A stretch of 64,000 nucleotides of DNA, taken from contig NC_054708.1 of the NCBI RefSeq assembly GCF_016097555.1, forward strand, positions 1,802,382 through 1,866,381, read 5' to 3'. Positions 62,425-64,000 of this stretch are shown here, piece after piece. The notes beneath the pieces were generated by a model that worked only from the letters and a program-made list of their open reading frames with translations, was not told where the DNA came from and searched no databases. Source of the stretch: Gigantopelta aegis. Its lineage: Eukaryota > Mollusca > Gastropoda > Neomphalida > Peltospiridae. Made by a program: the position numbers and the translations under genes. Within the stretch, counting starts at the first letter, position 1, and the number at the start of each line of letters is the position of its first letter.

Positions 62425-62811
62425 TATGTTACAATGAATACAAATGTATATCATTATACAGAGGGTTAGAGCATAACATTTGACGAGTTTAACAGGGTGT
62501 AAAATGCATATAATAAGAATATTACCGGCATTATAAACAGCACAAGGTATTGTGATGTATTTTGTTTTAGCAATCTGATGTGGCATAACAGGTCCTAATA
62601 TTATTAGTCTTTGTTTAATGGTATGGAGAACATGTAGGTACTTACCCGTGTCACCACATTGCTCAAGGAAATTAAAACGTTCTCCAGCAAATATCCTGTA
62701 ACCTCGGGATAATGGACATATCAACCGACAGGGTTTATTACTGTAAATAATTCTGTAAAACCATAGGTTAAGCAGGCTGTCTCATCCAAGATCACAGAAC
62801 TTACCAATCAA

Positions 62812-63023
62812 AGTTTGTTTGTTTTGTTTAACGACACCACTAGAGCATATTGATTATTAATCATCGGCTATTGGATGTTAAACATTTGGTAATATTTAAA
62901 TATAGCCTTATAGAGGAAACCACCTATATTTCCATTAGTAGCAAGGAATTTTTTAATATGCACCACCCACAGACAGGATAGAACATACCACGACCTTTGA
63001 TATACCAGCCGTGGTGCACTGTA
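62812..63023 (-). mobile_element. SINE, first family, head missing
   Basis: TGTTTAACGACACCACTAGAG, GGCTATTGGATGTTAAACAT, ACAGACAGGATAGAACATACC, GCCGTGGTGCACTG. Confidence 0.83.
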
Positions 63024-63354
63024 TGACCTCATTTGATACACTTGATGATCATGAGTGGTCGTTTTTGCTCTGGACATAATAGTATGCATTTTTTTTTTTT
63101 GATTTATCCAACGCAAAAAACCACAATTCGTTCTGTTAATACACATTGCACTATATGTTTGGTGATGGATACTTTTTTTTATTTTAACTGGGCATTTATG
63201 TTGTTTTACAAGGCAGGCTGATCAAAGCTAAACACCATGACTAAAATTACTTCGATTGTTTACTCTGTGCAGTCAGGAGGTGACGTATTTCCTTCTACCA
63301 ACAGAAGGCTGTCCCCAGTTAACAGGAATAATCATCTGGGTTTTTTTGTTCTAA

Positions 63355-63391
63355 TTTATTAATTAATTAATTAATTAATTAATTAATTAAT
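63355..63391 (+). repeat. ATTA microsatellite
   Basis: Nine ATTA units. Confidence 0.97.
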
Positions 63392-63480
63392 TCTGAAAAC
63401 ACTCTGTCAGCATGTGTCGGTGGTCCGGATATGCATCTTTACAACACTTAAGGCTCGTATTTCATCTGATTGTCCCTTCA
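63392..63480. repeat. Inverse copy of the 58722-58800 repeat
   Basis: GTCAGCATGTGTCGGTGGTC and TTACAACACTTAAGGCTCG match the complement of 58722-58800. Confidence 0.7.
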
Positions 63481-63976
63481 ATGCATTCAAGTCCGTCGTT
63501 TAGACTTGCTGCCAGCGTATTTGGCTGCTACGATTTGTTTGCTGGATTCAATTCTGTGAAGAGGTAGCAAAGTTACATTCCACAATAGAATGAATCCGGA
63601 TTTCAAATTGGAACCGTCCACAAATTGAATGTGATGTTATATTTGTAGTACACGTGTATTTTAAGCATATAGGTTTTATGTAATTAATGTTTAATTTCAG
63701 GTTCTTAGAAGAGTATGTACCTTTAAGTATGGTATTTAGTATGTATTTCATTAATGTTTATTTTCAGGCTGTAACAATTACAGGTTGAACAACATATCAC
63801 TATAATTAACATTTTATCACCTTTTTCTAGTATTGCCCTGTACCTGTGATATGTTCGTGTATGCTGGTCAACCACGCGTGACCACATCAGTGCAGTCAGT
63901 GTGAGCTCTTTTGGTAGCCATAGCTACAATACAAACACCCACGCTATCTTTAAACTTTGACCCTTGTCTCTTTCTC

Positions 63977-64000
63977 NNNNNNNNNNNNNNNNNNNNNNNN
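63977..64000. other. Assembly gap
   Basis: Run of N at the right edge. Confidence 0.99.

Overview
The window is animal nuclear DNA, most likely from a marine mollusc and probably a gastropod. Genes are split by long introns with GT-AG (one GC-AG) boundaries, and the intervening DNA is packed with tRNA-derived SINEs of a kind I recognise from mollusc genomes (from memory, not a search). The last 24 bases are an assembly gap.

Three protein-coding genes can be spliced by eye with consistent reading phase. (1) Minus strand, 12039 down to 245 and off the left edge: the N-terminal 303 codons of a Ral guanine-nucleotide exchange factor (RalGDS/RGL family), seven coding exons covering the RasGEF-N region and the start of the catalytic CDC25 domain. 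(2) Plus strand, 14559-30587: a complete 1-Cys peroxiredoxin (PRDX6), six exons, 220 residues. It lies head-to-head with the RalGEF across a 2.5 kb repeat-rich spacer. (3) Minus strand, 54973-38258: a complete RING-H2 E3 ubiquitin ligase, eight coding exons, 336 residues, with a tandemly duplicated ubiquitin-binding-like helix at its N-terminus. It converges tail-to-tail on PRDX6. Right of 55 kb I see mostly repeats, plus one short ORF at 61403 that could be a first coding exon of a gene off the right edge.

The striking theme is tandem repeats seeded from exon edges. In all three genes a minisatellite unit contains a piece of an exon with its splice site: the acceptor of PRDX6 exon 3 is present 17 times, the donor of the RING exon about 14 times in frame, the acceptor of RING-gene exon 3 about five times, and the acceptor of RalGEF exon 5 twice. 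A complete exon of the RING gene is also duplicated, and its acceptor is supplied by a CATT microsatellite. Several minisatellites in turn serve as landing sites for DNA transposons whose target-site duplications can be read exactly: a pogo-like element with TA, hAT-like elements with 8 bp, a Mutator-like foldback element with 9 bp and a group with CAG ends and 5 bp.

Other mobile DNA includes a broken pogo/Tigger-type transposase gene, a Crypton tyrosine-recombinase remnant, a non-LTR retrotransposon RNase H remnant, palindromic MITEs, about 17 SINE copies, and a 3.3 kb array of a 60-bp satellite inside an intron of the RING gene.
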